Below are positions 1 to 10,741 of a stretch of DNA of 64,000 bases, one piece after another. This stretch comes from Otatea glauca (taxonomy: Eukaryota; Streptophyta; Magnoliopsida; Poales; Poaceae). Position numbers and translations under genes: made by a program. The notes below the pieces were generated by a model that saw only the letters and a list, made by a program, of their open reading frames with translations, made no database searches and had not been told where the DNA came from. The stretch is from the NCBI GenBank assembly GCA_036346275.1, contig JAYEVK010000246.1, positions 124,001-188,000 of the forward strand. Reading direction: 5' to 3'. Every line of letters starts with the position of its first letter. Positions within the stretch are counted from its first letter, which is position 1.

Positions 1-672
1 TGCAATGCACAATCACAGGCATAAACAATGAATTTTGCAAATTGTTACTCAATGAAGCACGTCACAGGTTTACATGCTAGTATTCTACTCTGCAAATTCT
101 ATATTTGCAAAAATCACATCATCAACATATGCTAACAATTTCAAATGCAGTTCAAGTAAGCATATCTCATATCGATGCACATTAGCCAGGGCAAGGCACA
201 ATGATCCCAGACACCAAAACGCAGTCCTTCTGCAGTTATACATATCAAACCGGAAGACTGAACTATCAATCTAAGAGAGTTCAGTGCCTATCAGCAATAG
301 GCCCATGAATGGCAGAGCAGATCCGCATCGTATGTCACAGTATAACGACAGAAGCCGCATCAAGTCTAGCTAAAAAAGCAGGAGCAGCTAGCGAGGCACA
401 TCTGGCTAAAGCACGTATGACATGCGAACCAAACCACCATGTACGCATTTGTGTATCTCATCGGAAATTACGCGATTGAACTTCCCACTGCTAATCCATG
501 ACACTCAAAACAACCATCATTTGTACGAAGGGGCACCAACATATCAGATCAGAAGCTCACAACTCACAAGCAAGCAGATGGATTATGTGAACAGATCAGC
601 AACCCAAACCACCCATTAAACCCACCGATCTCACACAGATCCAACCAAACAAACTCGCGGGGATAGATATAC

Positions 673-906
673 CTTTGTAATCGTCCTTCCCGGAGGCAAC
701 CCATCGCCCCTCGAAACTCTCGTCAAACAACTCGTAGAACAGCTGCACCACCAAAACCCACCAAAACCATCACAAATCTCACCCAAAAAATCCGGAAAAC
801 CCACCCAAAACTCGCCAAGGTTAGCTGAGATTACCGGATCGGAGGCGCGGATCTGGACGAGCAGCGCCGAGACCAGCAGCAGCAGGAGCGCGCGCCCTCC
901 CATCAT
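673..906 (-). CDS. Calnexin, left copy, 5' exons only (rest lies beyond the window edge)
   Basis: Two exons read on the minus strand: exon 1 835-906 (signal peptide, starting MMGGRALLLLLVSALLVQ, donor GT at 834) and exon 2 673-742 (LFYELFDESFEG, then RWVASGKDDYKG completed by the next exon; donor GT at 672). Exon sizes and phases match exons 1 and 2 of the complete calnexin gene at 3915-6829, and the intron and promoter around them also align with that gene (about 1-1250 against 6005-7200). The next exon would lie left of base 1, so it cannot be decided whether this is a full tandem gene or a 5' fragment. Differences from the right copy include Leu for Ser in the FYESFDE motif, Ala for Val after RWV, and an extra Met codon at the start (906 or 903). 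The luminal N-terminus of calnexin is encoded here; the family is an ER membrane lectin chaperone. Identity is secure, completeness is unknown. Confidence 0.8.
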
Positions 907-1158
907 TCCCTCCCGATCTCTCGCTCGATCCAGAAATTTCCAGAAAGTTTCCACGACGATGCGTGCGCGACTGGGGGAAGGTGTGCGGGACGGTAGTATA
1001 AGAAGTTGGCGAGGCGGAACGGATGGACGGTTCGGATAAGGGGAAGGGGAGAGGGACGGTGGAGATTGGCTGATCGGGGCGGTGGGGCCGGGAGGTGCGA
1101 AGAAAAGGCGAGGTGTGACTTGTTCCGGCCAATGGGAAGGTGTGGGACGTGGTGATAG

Positions 1159-1177
1159 CCAATGGGCGGGCGCCACG
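1159..1177. promoter_or_regulatory. Perfect ER stress response element (CCAAT-N9-CCACG)
   Basis: CCAAT at 1159-1163, exactly nine bases, then CCACG at 1173-1177. This is the classical ERSE, bound by NF-Y plus an ER-stress bZIP factor and known to work in either orientation. It lies about 250 bp upstream of the left calnexin copy's ATG. Further CCAAT boxes (1129, 1183) and CCACGTC (1208-1214) lie close by. Calnexin is a standard unfolded-protein-response target, so the placement makes sense; activity here is inferred. Confidence 0.75.
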
Positions 1178-1742
1178 TACTCCCAATGACGCCTGGGCCC
1201 GTGGGAACGCCACGTCGGATGCGTTGGGTAAACATGCGCTTGCCCACACAAGACGGTAGGAAGGAATAGAATCCAATCGACGTGCGGTAGCCGGTTGGTG
1301 TGTCTCTGAGACTTGAGCCATCTCTCGTAGTCACTACTTAGCTAGCCTGCATCTATACTCCTTTATAATGCACCAAAGCATTTTTTTCTACATCCACTCT
1401 AAATAATGCGCTCCACTAGAGATGGTCTAACCTTCATGCACCCAGCGAAACGTTTCCAGAAACTTGCCTCCATCAAAATTAACTTCTCAGATCTTTCCTC
1501 AGCTTTACTCACCCACATCCGATGGCCATTGTTTAATGTGTCTAATTCATCCTCGGCCCACAATGATCTCCTCCCACCTCCAGCATCATCTCAAGGAAAA
1601 TGAAACAAATATCCTGAAATTAAGGAAAAGGAAACAAACGTTCTAGAAAAAGAAAAGATCATATATTACGTGCTGGGAAAAGGAAACCGGAAGACAGGGC
1701 ACTGTACTAGTGTACTACTTACAGCTAGGGTTCTTTACTGCC

Positions 1743-1955
1743 TCCTCCAGTCAAAAAAAAAGATATTGACATAATCTCCACAAAAAACTTTGACAATTAA
1801 TATCTGTTGTGATAGATTTGTCAAACGTAATGAAATTGTGTTATTATAAAAGTTTTTTTGAGACGAATCTATACATATCATTTTCATACGTTCAATTCAA
1901 ATATTAAAAAGATATGAGCAATCAATATTTAGAAAATTTAATTGTACCTACCCAA
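1743..1955. mobile_element. Stowaway-like MITE remnant
   Basis: Begins with CTCCTCCAGTCAAAAAAAA and contains the internal motifs GAGACGAATCTATACATAT and CAATTCAAATATTAAAAAGATAT, which recur in the clearer copies at 33436, 42170, 62232 and 63630. The right terminal repeat is missing or diverged, so the end is approximate. Confidence 0.5.
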
Positions 1956-1960
1956 ATGGA

Positions 1961-2043
1961 CATTCTTTTGTGAATGGATAGAGTACGTCGTTAACCATTC
2001 TTTTGTGAATGGATAGCTTTTGTGAATGGATAGAGTACGTCCT
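1961..2043. repeat. Short tandem/direct repeat containing TTTTGTGAATGGATAG
   Basis: The motif CATTCTTTTGTGAATGGATAG occurs at 1961 and 1996, and a shorter third copy (CTTTTGTGAATGGATAGAG) follows at about 2017; GAGTACGTC follows two of the three. Local slippage duplication with no apparent function. Confidence 0.7.
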
Positions 2044-3018
2044 TGACCACTAACCTATTTGATGAAACAAGTAAAAAATTGGCACAATAATGCAAACTAC
2101 TTTTATTTAGGGTATATTTGCAAAAACGCATCACCAAGTGAGGCAGTTTGTCAAAAACCCACCTACATTTCAAAGTTTGTAAAAAATCAACCACAATTCA
2201 ATGTAAGTTGCGGATCCCACCCCTAAGGACCAACTTATTCCCTAAAGCTCCTCACATGGTGTTTGCATGGTACAATCCCAGTGGACCGATCTTGTGAACT
2301 ATGAACATGAAAAGCGTACCAACGCAGGGTAGTGCGCATGAGGTGAGCACGGAAGAATAAAGTGCAATGCAAAAGCGGGGGTAATAGAGAGACAAGGAAG
2401 AAGATGATTGTCGATGTTGTGGCCATGTGGGAGGAGTCTCACTTTATTTAGGATAAAATTAACATGAAAAAAGTCTAAGCAATTCTGATGTACTTCTCGA
2501 TTCAATCCACCTATATATAAGTTGAAAATTCAATGATTCAATCTAGGCTGCGTACTTGAAAAAAAAAATCAATCTACTTGAGAGTAATGAAAATGTGAAA
2601 ATTCTGATGAAAAGTCAACCAATAGGGGAAGGAAAGGGGCCAAAGATACCTACCACAGCAAAATTTTCATATGGATTTGGTGTTTAAACGGAAATGATTT
2701 TTTTCATATTTGCACCAAATTGTTGGTTTGCACAGATGTGCCTTCCATGACTTTTGCCCTTTACATTGTGAATGAAGTCGTACTTAAATGGCATTAGCAA
2801 GATAATGTAAATAGAATCGATTCACTTTGTATGCAATCAATATTGCATTTGCATGTTTTGTGTTGAACAATGTCCTCATGTAAATATTTTTGACATTGAA
2901 TATCATATGTTCATTGGGAAGGAATACCTAAAACCCAGACGGCACCGGATGATATCCAACAGTGCTGCAAGTCTAGTCTGCAAATGCTATATTATGGCCT
3001 TACTCAAGCAGATGACAC

Positions 3019-3400
3019 CAGGGTTCAAAAAATCGACAAAAATCGCTTGATTTTCACGATTTTCGCCTGTATCGCCACGGCTCGACTTCTAAAACCGCTC
3101 GATAAACCGGTCAATTCAAAAAAAAAATTTAAAAATAAAAAAATCAAAAAAAATTATGCGGTGGAAATCGCTCGATTTTTGAAGAAAATCGACGAAAATC
3201 GCTGAAAAAATCGACCACCAAATGAGTTCAACTAGTACGTCGATTTACAATGGAAATCGGGCGATTTTCCATAGAAACAGTCGATTTTTGAAATTCTTTT
3301 CAAAAAATTTGATTTTGAAACTCTACGATTTTTTACCGATTTTCGGCTCGATATTTCCGATTTTCGCTCGAATTTCGTCAAATCGAAATTGTTAACCCTG
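3019..3400. mobile_element. hAT-type MITE, 382 bp, 8-bp TSD GATGACAC
   Basis: Terminal inverted repeats CAGGGTT (3019) and AACCCTG (ending 3400) are flanked by identical 8-bp direct repeats GATGACAC at 3011-3018 and 3401-3408. The interior is made of reiterated CGATTTTCG-like words in both orientations and has no coding capacity. The 8-bp duplication and CAGGG-type ends are those of the hAT superfamily. Related decayed sequence occurs at 58290-58889. Confidence 0.85.
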
Positions 3401-3408
3401 GATGACAC

Positions 3409-3914
3409 CTACATTTGTCCAGTTCAATTGGCTTCCAGAAGATTGTGCACCGTTGCATTACAATTTACAAATGACAATAATTGCAGATGCTTCGATGATA
3501 AGATCACTCAACTATACGATTTACCACTGCAATGTCGATATTGTAAATATATCATCCAGCAACAAAAGCTAGCACATGATTTAAACAGACATGCACCATC
3601 TCTAATGAGTAAATGAACAGTGCCTAAATATCAAAAGATCCTTTTATGTTTCATCTGATACAAAAGTAAAAAAAAAAAAACTCGTCTACCTGATTCGGGA
3701 CAGGACACAAACAACCGAACCACACAACCGTCGCCGGCTGGTGAAGTTCCTAGCACCTAAACTGGAGTATCAAATGAGCAAGGGCAGAGGAAAAGCAGCG
3801 GAGGGCGACATGAATCTCCTATTATACACTCGAACATTAAGAGCTAGTTTCTCAAAAAAGCGAGAGTCGAGACGGCCGAAATCAGACATCCAAAGAGTGA
3901 AGCATCGGCTGAGT
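3409..3914 (-). other. Region downstream of calnexin, probable 3' UTR plus spacer
   Basis: This stretch directly follows the calnexin stop codon on the minus strand (stop 3915-3917). It is likely to contain the 3' UTR and the polyadenylation site; no separate gene is seen. Frames read on the plus strand here are antisense to the calnexin tail. Confidence 0.5.
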
Positions 3915-6829
3915 TTATGTCTCCCTTCGGGACCTCCGGCGTGGGGCCGATGTCTCCTCCTTGTCATCCTCTTTCTCCTCCTTGTCATCGCTGCTTCCAG
4001 CAGCGTCAGTGTCCGCGGCACTGGGCTTCTTGGGCTCAGCTGTGGGTTTCGTGGGAGGCTGCTACAAGGAAACAGTACAATTGATCACTTGGTTCAGGTT
4101 TTGGGCAACAAAGCAGTGGCATGTGTTGAGAAAATACTTACCGCTGGCTTCTTGCCCCCAAACAAGATTCTGAAGAGCACAGTCACAAGGACGACAACGA
4201 TTGAGACCAAAGTTCCTATTGTGATGTTGGGCTGCTTCTCTCCCTTCTCAATTACATCCTGTGAAACAAACAGAAGGATAAGACGTCAGTTTCTAGAGAG
4301 AGCACCCAGAAGTTTGGGTACAAGGGATGAGCAAGAATCTTGGATCTTACAATAATCTTCGTCTTGTACGGTTCCAAGAACGGAATGTCAGCAATTTTGT
4401 ACAAAAAGTCAAAGACCTTCTTCTGCAATATGTATAACGAAACAGTTAGTAATCACAAGCAAGCAATTAATGCTCTGCTGAAGAACACAATAGCTGGAAA
4501 TTTTTGAAAGAATGAATCACTCACGACGTTAACACACAGTGCTGATCCACTGATACAGAGAAAGTTAACAAGCATAACAGCTGGAAAAGATCAGAAGAAT
4601 GAATCACCTGGAATTCAGAAAGGCCATCTGAAGGACTTGCAGCAGCCTCCTCAGCCTTCTGCTTTTCCTTTTCAACTTCATACTTAGGTTTCCACGTCTT
4701 CTCTAAGATAGAGGTGGCAACCTTTTCATCATCAGCAATCAAAATGTTGTCAAACAGGATACCATCCTGCATCGTCCAGATCTCAATTCCAATAGCAGCA
4801 ATTGGATTAAAGTCAGGCCTGCCAAGCTCAAAGTACTCAGGGTTTGGGATTTCTTGGGGCTTCCAGATTCCTTGGTAGTTGGGGTTGTCGATAAGGGGTG
4901 CATGCCACTTGCCCTTGTAAGCAGGGTTCTGCTTCATCGGCCTCTTCCATTCACCGCATCCAGGTGCCTCTTCACACTTGGGGTTGTCGATCTTTGGTGC
5001 TTCCCATTCACCATCCTCCTCATCATCCCAGTCTTCAGGCTTGGTAGCCTCCGGGTCATCAATTTCCTCGGGCTCGTCATCCAACCATCCTTCCGGCTTG
5101 GTAGCCTCTTCATCCTCAATTTCCATTGGGGCATCCTCATCCCAGTCATCAGGCTTCACAGCATCTGAATCAGGGATTTTATCTCTCTCATCCCAGCCCT
5201 CTGGCTTCTTGTCATCAGTGTCAGGAATGGTCTTGTGTGGGATGAGCGCTGGCTCAAAATCATCTGCGGAAAGGAAGTTTGCCTTTGCCTTTTCCTCACC
5301 ATCAATCAAAATTCTCACCTCATTATCTGGCTTCAAAACAGCCGTATAGACATGAGAGAGCTTGTCATACGGGACAGAAGGTGGGGACTTGAGGTGATGT
5401 TCAACATACTTGCCAGTCTTGGGGTTCTTGTGCTTAAGGATGAAATGCACCTTGTTTGTTGAACCACACTTGTCAGGACCAAACATAATAGTGTACGGAC
5501 TTTCACTATCAAACTCCTTGGAATCCCATCCAGCAGCCTGAGAGCGGATGTACTTAAGATAAGCACCTCCACACTCGAGGCCATTCTGAAGCCTCACTTC
5601 AAACTGCAAGACAACTGTCCCATCCTTCAAAGTAACTGGTTGATCAAGCTCCTTGATTATGGCATATTTCTTGGCCTTCTCACTAACAAGGAGACCATAG
5701 TCCTCATGGCCATCACTCTTGGCATGCTTCCATACACCTACATGCCAGAATCCACATTATGTCGTTCATGTCACATGTATGGAAAGAAAAATTTAATACT
5801 GAGAACAGAGTATAAAGACAACTAGAATATTGGCAAAGCCTAATCGATGCCAAGTCATGAGACAGATAGCATTGTTACTCCAAACGAGGCTAGTCATCAA
5901 CTATTTTGCTTTTACCTTATGAAACATATTTCAAATGATGATGGCAGGATGAAATTACAATTAGCGCCAATAGTACATACAGCCCAAGAACATTCTACAT
6001 AAGTACTGACTCAATGCACCATCACAGGCATATTGATATGACAATGGAAAGAGCTACTCTACGCCAGACATTTCAATTGCAGTTCAGCTAAGCATATCAC
6101 ATATCATCACACAACAGCCAGGCACAAAATCACAGATTGTCACCAAAGCACAGACTCCCACTTCTGCAGTTAGCCGCATGATCTACCAAACTAAAACGAA
6201 ACTGGCTAAGGACAAGATTTCGACTGTATCACTGTGAAATTTGAGTGCCCATCAACAGGTCCATGGATGGCACAGAAGATCCCCATAATAGATCTTACAC
6301 AACAGAGGCCACACCACATGACCCAAAGCCAGCTGGATGCATGAGAGCCATCACCTACGCATTTGTGGATCTCACGACAAATCACGTGGCTAAACTAATT
6401 CTCGCTCCTAATGCAGCACACCAACAAAATTAAACGCACTACGATTCGCACCAAGGCACATCACTTTAGCAGATCGGAAGCTCACAAGATAGAAGACGGA
6501 TCGCACGAACAGATCAGCAAATGAAAACACACACTGAACCCACAGATCTCACGCAGATCGAACCAAGCGAACTCGCAGACGAGATGTGACTCGTTTACCT
6601 TTGTACTCATCCTTGCCGGAGACGACCCATCTCCCCTCGAAGCTCTCGTCGAACGACTCGTAGAACAGCTGCACCAACCAAAACCCACACAAACCATCAC
6701 AAATCTCACCCCAAAAAGACAGGAAAACACACTAAAAACAGCGAAAAAACGCTGGATTACCGGATCGGAGGCGCGGATCTGGACGAGCAGCGCCGATACC
6801 AGCAGCAGGAGTAGCGCGCGCCCTCCCAT
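3915..6829 (-). CDS. CNX: Calnexin, ER membrane chaperone (six exons, 534 aa)
   Basis: Exons on the minus strand: 6761-6829, 6599-6668, 4608-5737, 4351-4422, 4142-4258, 3915-4061; all junctions are GT-AG and phases join to 535 codons including stop, the usual length for plant calnexin. Residues 1-23 are a hydrophobic signal peptide. The luminal lectin domain follows, with the ECGGAYLKY and YTIMFGPDKCG motifs. The P-domain arm has KPEGWD/KPDDWD/KPEDWD repeats, then GEWEAP, GEWKRP, GKWHAP and GIWKPQ repeats. Residues about 459-480 (ITIGTLVSIVVVLVTVLF) form the membrane anchor. The cytosolic tail is acidic and ends in RRRSRRET. Calnexin binds monoglucosylated N-glycans on newly made glycoproteins in the ER and supports their folding cycle. 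The start chosen is the ATG opening the signal peptide. Upstream lies a degenerate ER-stress element at 7093-7111. No breaks were seen. Confidence 0.95.
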
Positions 6830-7092
6830 CCTTCCCTTCCGATCTCTCGCTCGATCCAGAAATTTCCAGAGAGAAAGTACAAAGCTTCCAGGACGAAGCG
6901 TCCGCGATTGGGGAGAGGAGTGTGTGGTTGTATAAAAAGTGGGAGATCGGAGTGGATGGACGGCTGTGATGAGCGGCCGGGGTGAGGGGACGCTGTGGAT
7001 CGTGCTTTGTGCGAGACGTGAGGGGCGGGCGAACGGGCGTGGGCTGCGTGACTCGTTCCGTCCTATCAGAGGCTGCGGGGACGTGCTGGAGT

Positions 7093-7111
7093 CCAATCGG
7101 AGGGCGCCATG
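7093..7111. promoter_or_regulatory. Degenerate ER stress element upstream of calnexin (CCAAT-N9-CCATG)
   Basis: This is the positional counterpart of the perfect element at 1159-1177: CCAAT (7093-7097), nine bases, then CCATG instead of CCACG. It lies about 265 bp upstream of the calnexin ATG. A separate GCCACGTA follows at 7142-7149. Whether the changed half-site still binds an ER-stress bZIP factor is unknown. Confidence 0.55.
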
Positions 7112-7242
7112 TACGTGTGATGACGACTGGGCCCGCCATGACGCCACGTAGGATTCACAAGGCAGGACTTCCGCGCGTGAGGTCAGGATGAGCGAACGGA
7201 ATCCTGGTTGCCGTGCGGCACGGTTTGGCTCGTCCACCGTAC

Positions 7243-7774
7243 TAGTGATGGCAACGGGAAAATCTCCGCGGGGAACGTCCTCCTATCCCTGATTTCCGAT
7301 AAGTAAAATTTTTTTATCCCCATCCCCGTTCTCGTACACGGGGCTTAATTCTCCTCCGTCCTCGATCCCGACGGGTTTGCGGAGCCCCGACGGGGAATAA
7401 TCCCCGAAAATACTATATAAAATATCACATGCTACATGAATGAATCACTAGAGTAATGGTGCATGTGTGGTTAAAGTGTGAGTGAGTAAATCACTATAGT
7501 AATTCATATTTAGCATATTTATCAATAATAACCTCACATATATATTTTTTCTTTTGAGAATGATCATTTACTTCCACCTATTAGTGATAACACGGGGACG
7601 GAGACGGGGATCGGGGACGGGGAACGGTGGAACGTCCCCGTCCCCGCGATCCCCGACGGGGGCAATATTTTCCCCGATAAACCCCCCACGGTGAAAGATT
7701 TCCCTCCGCCCCCGTCCCCTAATAGGCAAATTCCCTGCGGGGAAACGGGGATCGGGTCCCCATTGCCATCCCTA
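7243..7774. mobile_element. hAT-type MITE, 532 bp
   Basis: Ends are TAGTGATGGCAACGGG (7243) and CCCCATTGCCATCCCTA (ending 7774), imperfect inverted repeats. Flanks CACCGTAC (7235-7242) and CACCCTAC (7775-7782) match at 7 of 8 positions, consistent with an 8-bp hAT duplication. The interior is rich in CGGGGA/TCCCCG words at both ends around an AT-rich core. It sits about 130 bp upstream of the calnexin ER-stress element. Confidence 0.8.
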
Positions 7775-7782
7775 CACCCTAC

Positions 7783-9174
7783 TGTGTGGTGTCCCTTTGG
7801 TTCGCTTTTGATGAGTTTAGGCTTAGTCTATTTGTGATTCATATCGGTTTCGTACCGTGTTAGTTTAGATCTAATCTATTTGTATCATTGCGATAAGAGA
7901 AAAGGGTCTAAAGACACACGAAGATGTGGTAGTGGATACAAATATTAGAGAAAAAAAACTAAATTTTATTTATTTTTGAACAGGTACAGAGTTACTGTTT
8001 CGTTAAAAATCTTACACCCAGTGTGGGCACCCCAGTGCGGAACTGCTCAGTGCACGTACTCGGTATCAGTGATCATGTACTATTTAGTCTCCATTTTTCA
8101 CCTTTTAGAAAATATATTGTCTCCCCTTTCTTCGCATGTGAGGACCGCAAAACGCCCCGGCCATTGAGCAAGCCACAACATGATACAATGTGGCGGCAGA
8201 GCGTCTTGCCTCATGCTATGCCTACTGTGGGCCTATCGTACCTATTTCGTGCTATGCCAAGACAGGACCGGCCCCGCCCATGCGCATGTGTGGCGTGTTT
8301 CAACCATTTCATGCTTGTCGTGCTACGAACCGACCCAAAAAAAAAGCCAACCTAATGCCTAGCTCTATGGATTACAAACCTTTGGAGGCAAGGGCTGAGC
8401 GAGACAGATAAGAACGAACGATACACGTGCCTACATAGATACTCAGTAATAAAAAAATTGATTCTTTTTTATGTAAGATAGATAAGGTGTTTATTTTGTA
8501 ACATCGATGTTTAAGTAGGCACTATACTTAACATATGCTTATGTGTCAAATTATATCTAATTAATAGATAATATAGTATCTAAGCACTCATAAAGAGATG
8601 CTTACGTTGAAGAAAATAACTTTTACGTAGGTGTTTAACAATGTGGCTATATTATCTATCTTTAACCATTCATATATAAGCATTTTGTATTGTACTTACC
8701 CTAGAGCCTCATCTCATGCTCGAACTATCTATCGTGGCAATGTATCATCTCTAATGTGTGAGGTCCATGTACCAAAATATGCAAATGCCAAGCAAATTTT
8801 CTTCAATCGATCTTTAGTGTAGAACACGCACTACGAGTTGAAAAATAAATAATCTAGGCTCGCCTCTTAGTTATCGCCGCTATCCAGTTGTTACTTAAGC
8901 CGTATTTGGTACAACTCCTAGCTTCTTATCCAAATCTGATAAATCTGTACCAAACAACTAGCTTCTCAAAGCAAGTAGATTCTGATTCTTAAGAGGAGCA
9001 GTTCTAAAAATGAACTAGTGAGGAAGAGCGACCTTCCCATGGTTCTCATGCCTTGTGGGAAGCTGAACTACTAGAAATAAAATGCCTTTTGAAGTTGCAA
9101 TAATTTACCCGCAATTTGCCACTTGACCGGTCAACCCTAGCCCCTCCCCACCCCGAGTCCCATACCCCCTTCAC
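7783..9174. other. Intergenic DNA
   Basis: No gene recognised. The only structured piece is a MITE-like segment at 8465-8600. Bases 9167-9174 are the left target duplication of the next hAT MITE. Confidence 0.5.
8465..8600. mobile_element. MITE fragment related to 57190-57340 (opposite orientation)
   Basis: The stretch beginning AAGGTGTTTATTTTGTAACA and running through CTTATGTGTCAAATTATATC and AGATAATATAGTATCTAAGC is the near reverse complement of the segment at about 57215-57335. Two dispersed copies without coding capacity indicate a small non-autonomous element; exact ends are not clear. Confidence 0.5.
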
Positions 9175-9583
9175 TAGGGGTGGAAAAAAACTCGAAACTC
9201 GTGAGTTAAACGAGTACTCGCAAACTCGGCTCGACTCGAACTAGTTCCTTAATGAGTCGAGTCGAGCCATGATTTGAACTCGTTTATATAACGAGTTAAA
9301 TGAGCCAACTCGCGAGTTTAACGAGTTCTCCAAGTCGGCAAGTATAGCTGTATATGTGTGGGGCGAGGATGATAACACATAGTATACCGTATAGTCTCAA
9401 CAGCAATCCTCCTCTCAGATGGCAATGTCAAGTTTAACGAGCCAACTCACAAGTTTGACTAGTCGAGCCGAGCTGAGATTTGAGCTCGTTAAGATAACGA
9501 GTCGAGTCGAGCTGGCTCGTTATCTTAACGAGTTTGATCGAGTCGAGTCGAGTTGAACCGAGTTGGCTCGTTATCCACCCCTA
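9175..9583. mobile_element. hAT-type MITE, 409 bp, perfect TSD CCCTTCAC
   Basis: Ends TAGGGGTGGA (9175) and TCCACCCCTA (ending 9583) are perfect 10-bp inverted repeats, flanked by identical CCCTTCAC at 9167-9174 and 9584-9591. The interior consists of repeated CTCG/CGAG words (ACTCGTTAA, TTAACGAG) in both orientations. No coding capacity. Confidence 0.9.
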
Positions 9584-9948
9584 CCCTTCACCTTCCCAGT
9601 CGCGATAGGGGTAGCGGCGCAGCGCCACAAAGCGATCGGGCGATCAAATCCTAGATTGCTACCACCCACCTTCAGCACGAGCTCGCGGCCTCTAGTCTCG
9701 GTCGCCTCCAGCCCTGAGCCTGCTGCCTCCAATCCCGAATCTCACTGCTTGTAGCCATGTCACCTCTAGCTCTAGATCTCGCAGCCTCCAAACCTGAGCT
9801 TGCCATCTCCAGCCTAGTTGAGGCTAGCTCCAGATTCACTACCTCCAGCCCCGGATTCGTGCACCGGTTTCATATATGGTCTCCCTGAGCTCCCAGCCCC
9901 ACCACAACCGAGGGAGCACGAGAGGCTGGCGCAGCGAAGCATTGCGTT

Positions 9949-10110
9949 ATGGGCTTCGCGGAGGTGATGGATCTAGAGAGGCAACCGCCAGCAGTGATGC
10001 TTGAGGCGGAGTCGTGCTCGATTTGCCTGGATAAGGTGGCACGCCACTCCGAAGAGACATCCACTGTGAGGCTGCAGTGCAGCCACTAGTTCCACCTAGG
10101 ACAGACTCTC
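9949..10110 (+). pseudogene. RING-finger E3 ligase fragment, broken by a stop
   Basis: From an ATG at 9949 a 46-codon frame contains ESCSICLDKV and later VRLQCSH, the first halves of an H2-type RING finger (Cys-x2-Cys, then Cys-x-His). A TAG at 10087-10089 falls exactly where the next residue before FHL should be, and the second half of the RING is absent. This looks like a relic of a small RING ubiquitin ligase gene. It starts some 360 bp after a hAT MITE. A short genuine gene cannot be fully excluded. Confidence 0.5.
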
Positions 10111-10639
10111 TCCTCTCGAGTTCTTGGTTGGATCACTTGGAACATTCGTGGGCTAGTTCATGAAAATTTGTGGCTATAGTCTGATCTTGCGAGCAGAATG
10201 GCACCTTTTGGGGGTTGGATTAGTCTTGTTCGCTTTGGTTTATGTTGGATAATTCGTGTGAAGAACTTGAATTTTCCGGGTCGTGGTCTCGTGGATGGGT
10301 TTCAGGGCTGTAGATACGGTTGCTGAGTGTAAACATACTCTATACTATTGTGCATCCCAATTGGAGCAATGAGATGTTCTCTACGAAGTGAAACTATGGT
10401 TACTACCATCTCAATTGCATTGGATCACTTGTCACCGAAAGGTGGTTTTCCTCTTAATGCATGATGAATATTGAAAAACTTATTCTAGTTGTGAAGAGTA
10501 TTTTAATGCAATCAACATAGCTTTTGAGTGGTTTATTTGCCTCCAATCCTAAGCTTTTATGGGTCTTGGAGCCAACCTATTAGTCAAACGCATCATCCTT
10601 TTTTTATCATTATATCATTTTTATTTATCAGACGCACAT
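10111..10639. other. Intergenic DNA
   Basis: No gene, repeat or element boundary recognised in this stretch. Confidence 0.4.
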
Positions 10640-10741
10640 AATTTAAGTACACTATACTCACACACCTCACATGTACACATTATTGAGTATAATTTAAGTA
10701 CACCATACTCACACACCTCACATGTACACATTATTGAGTTG
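10640..10741. repeat. Tandem duplication, 51-bp unit, two copies
   Basis: The unit starting AATTTAAGTACAC and running through CTCACACACCTCACATGTAC to ATTATTGAGT occurs at 10640-10690 and again at 10691-10741 with one or two differences. It abuts the TRIM-like LTR cluster. Confidence 0.85.

Larger units (their letters stand above)
1335..3018. other. Intergenic DNA between the left calnexin promoter and a hAT MITE
   Basis: AT-rich sequence with no open frame that resembles a known protein. It contains a Stowaway-like remnant (1743-1955) and a short direct repeat (1961-2043). A small stretch of 3011-3018 is the target duplication of the following hAT MITE. Confidence 0.5.

Noticed and set aside
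936..1010. TATA box for the left calnexin copy (TATAAG on the plus strand at about 997)
   Set aside because: The TATA-like word is on the wrong strand relative to the gene, and the minus strand shows only TTATAC; too weak to call.
631..1321. Long minus-strand frames running through promoter and introns of the left calnexin copy
   Set aside because: They read through GT-AG introns and the GC-rich promoter; only 835-906 and 673-742 are supported by the paralogous gene.
3741..4355. A 204-codon plus-strand frame
   Set aside because: Antisense to the last three calnexin exons, crosses their introns, and has no family resemblance; the minus-strand splice model explains the sequence fully.
4854..5462. 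Several plus-strand and alternative-frame open stretches
   Set aside because: Shadows of the large calnexin exon 4608-5737, produced by its acidic repeats.
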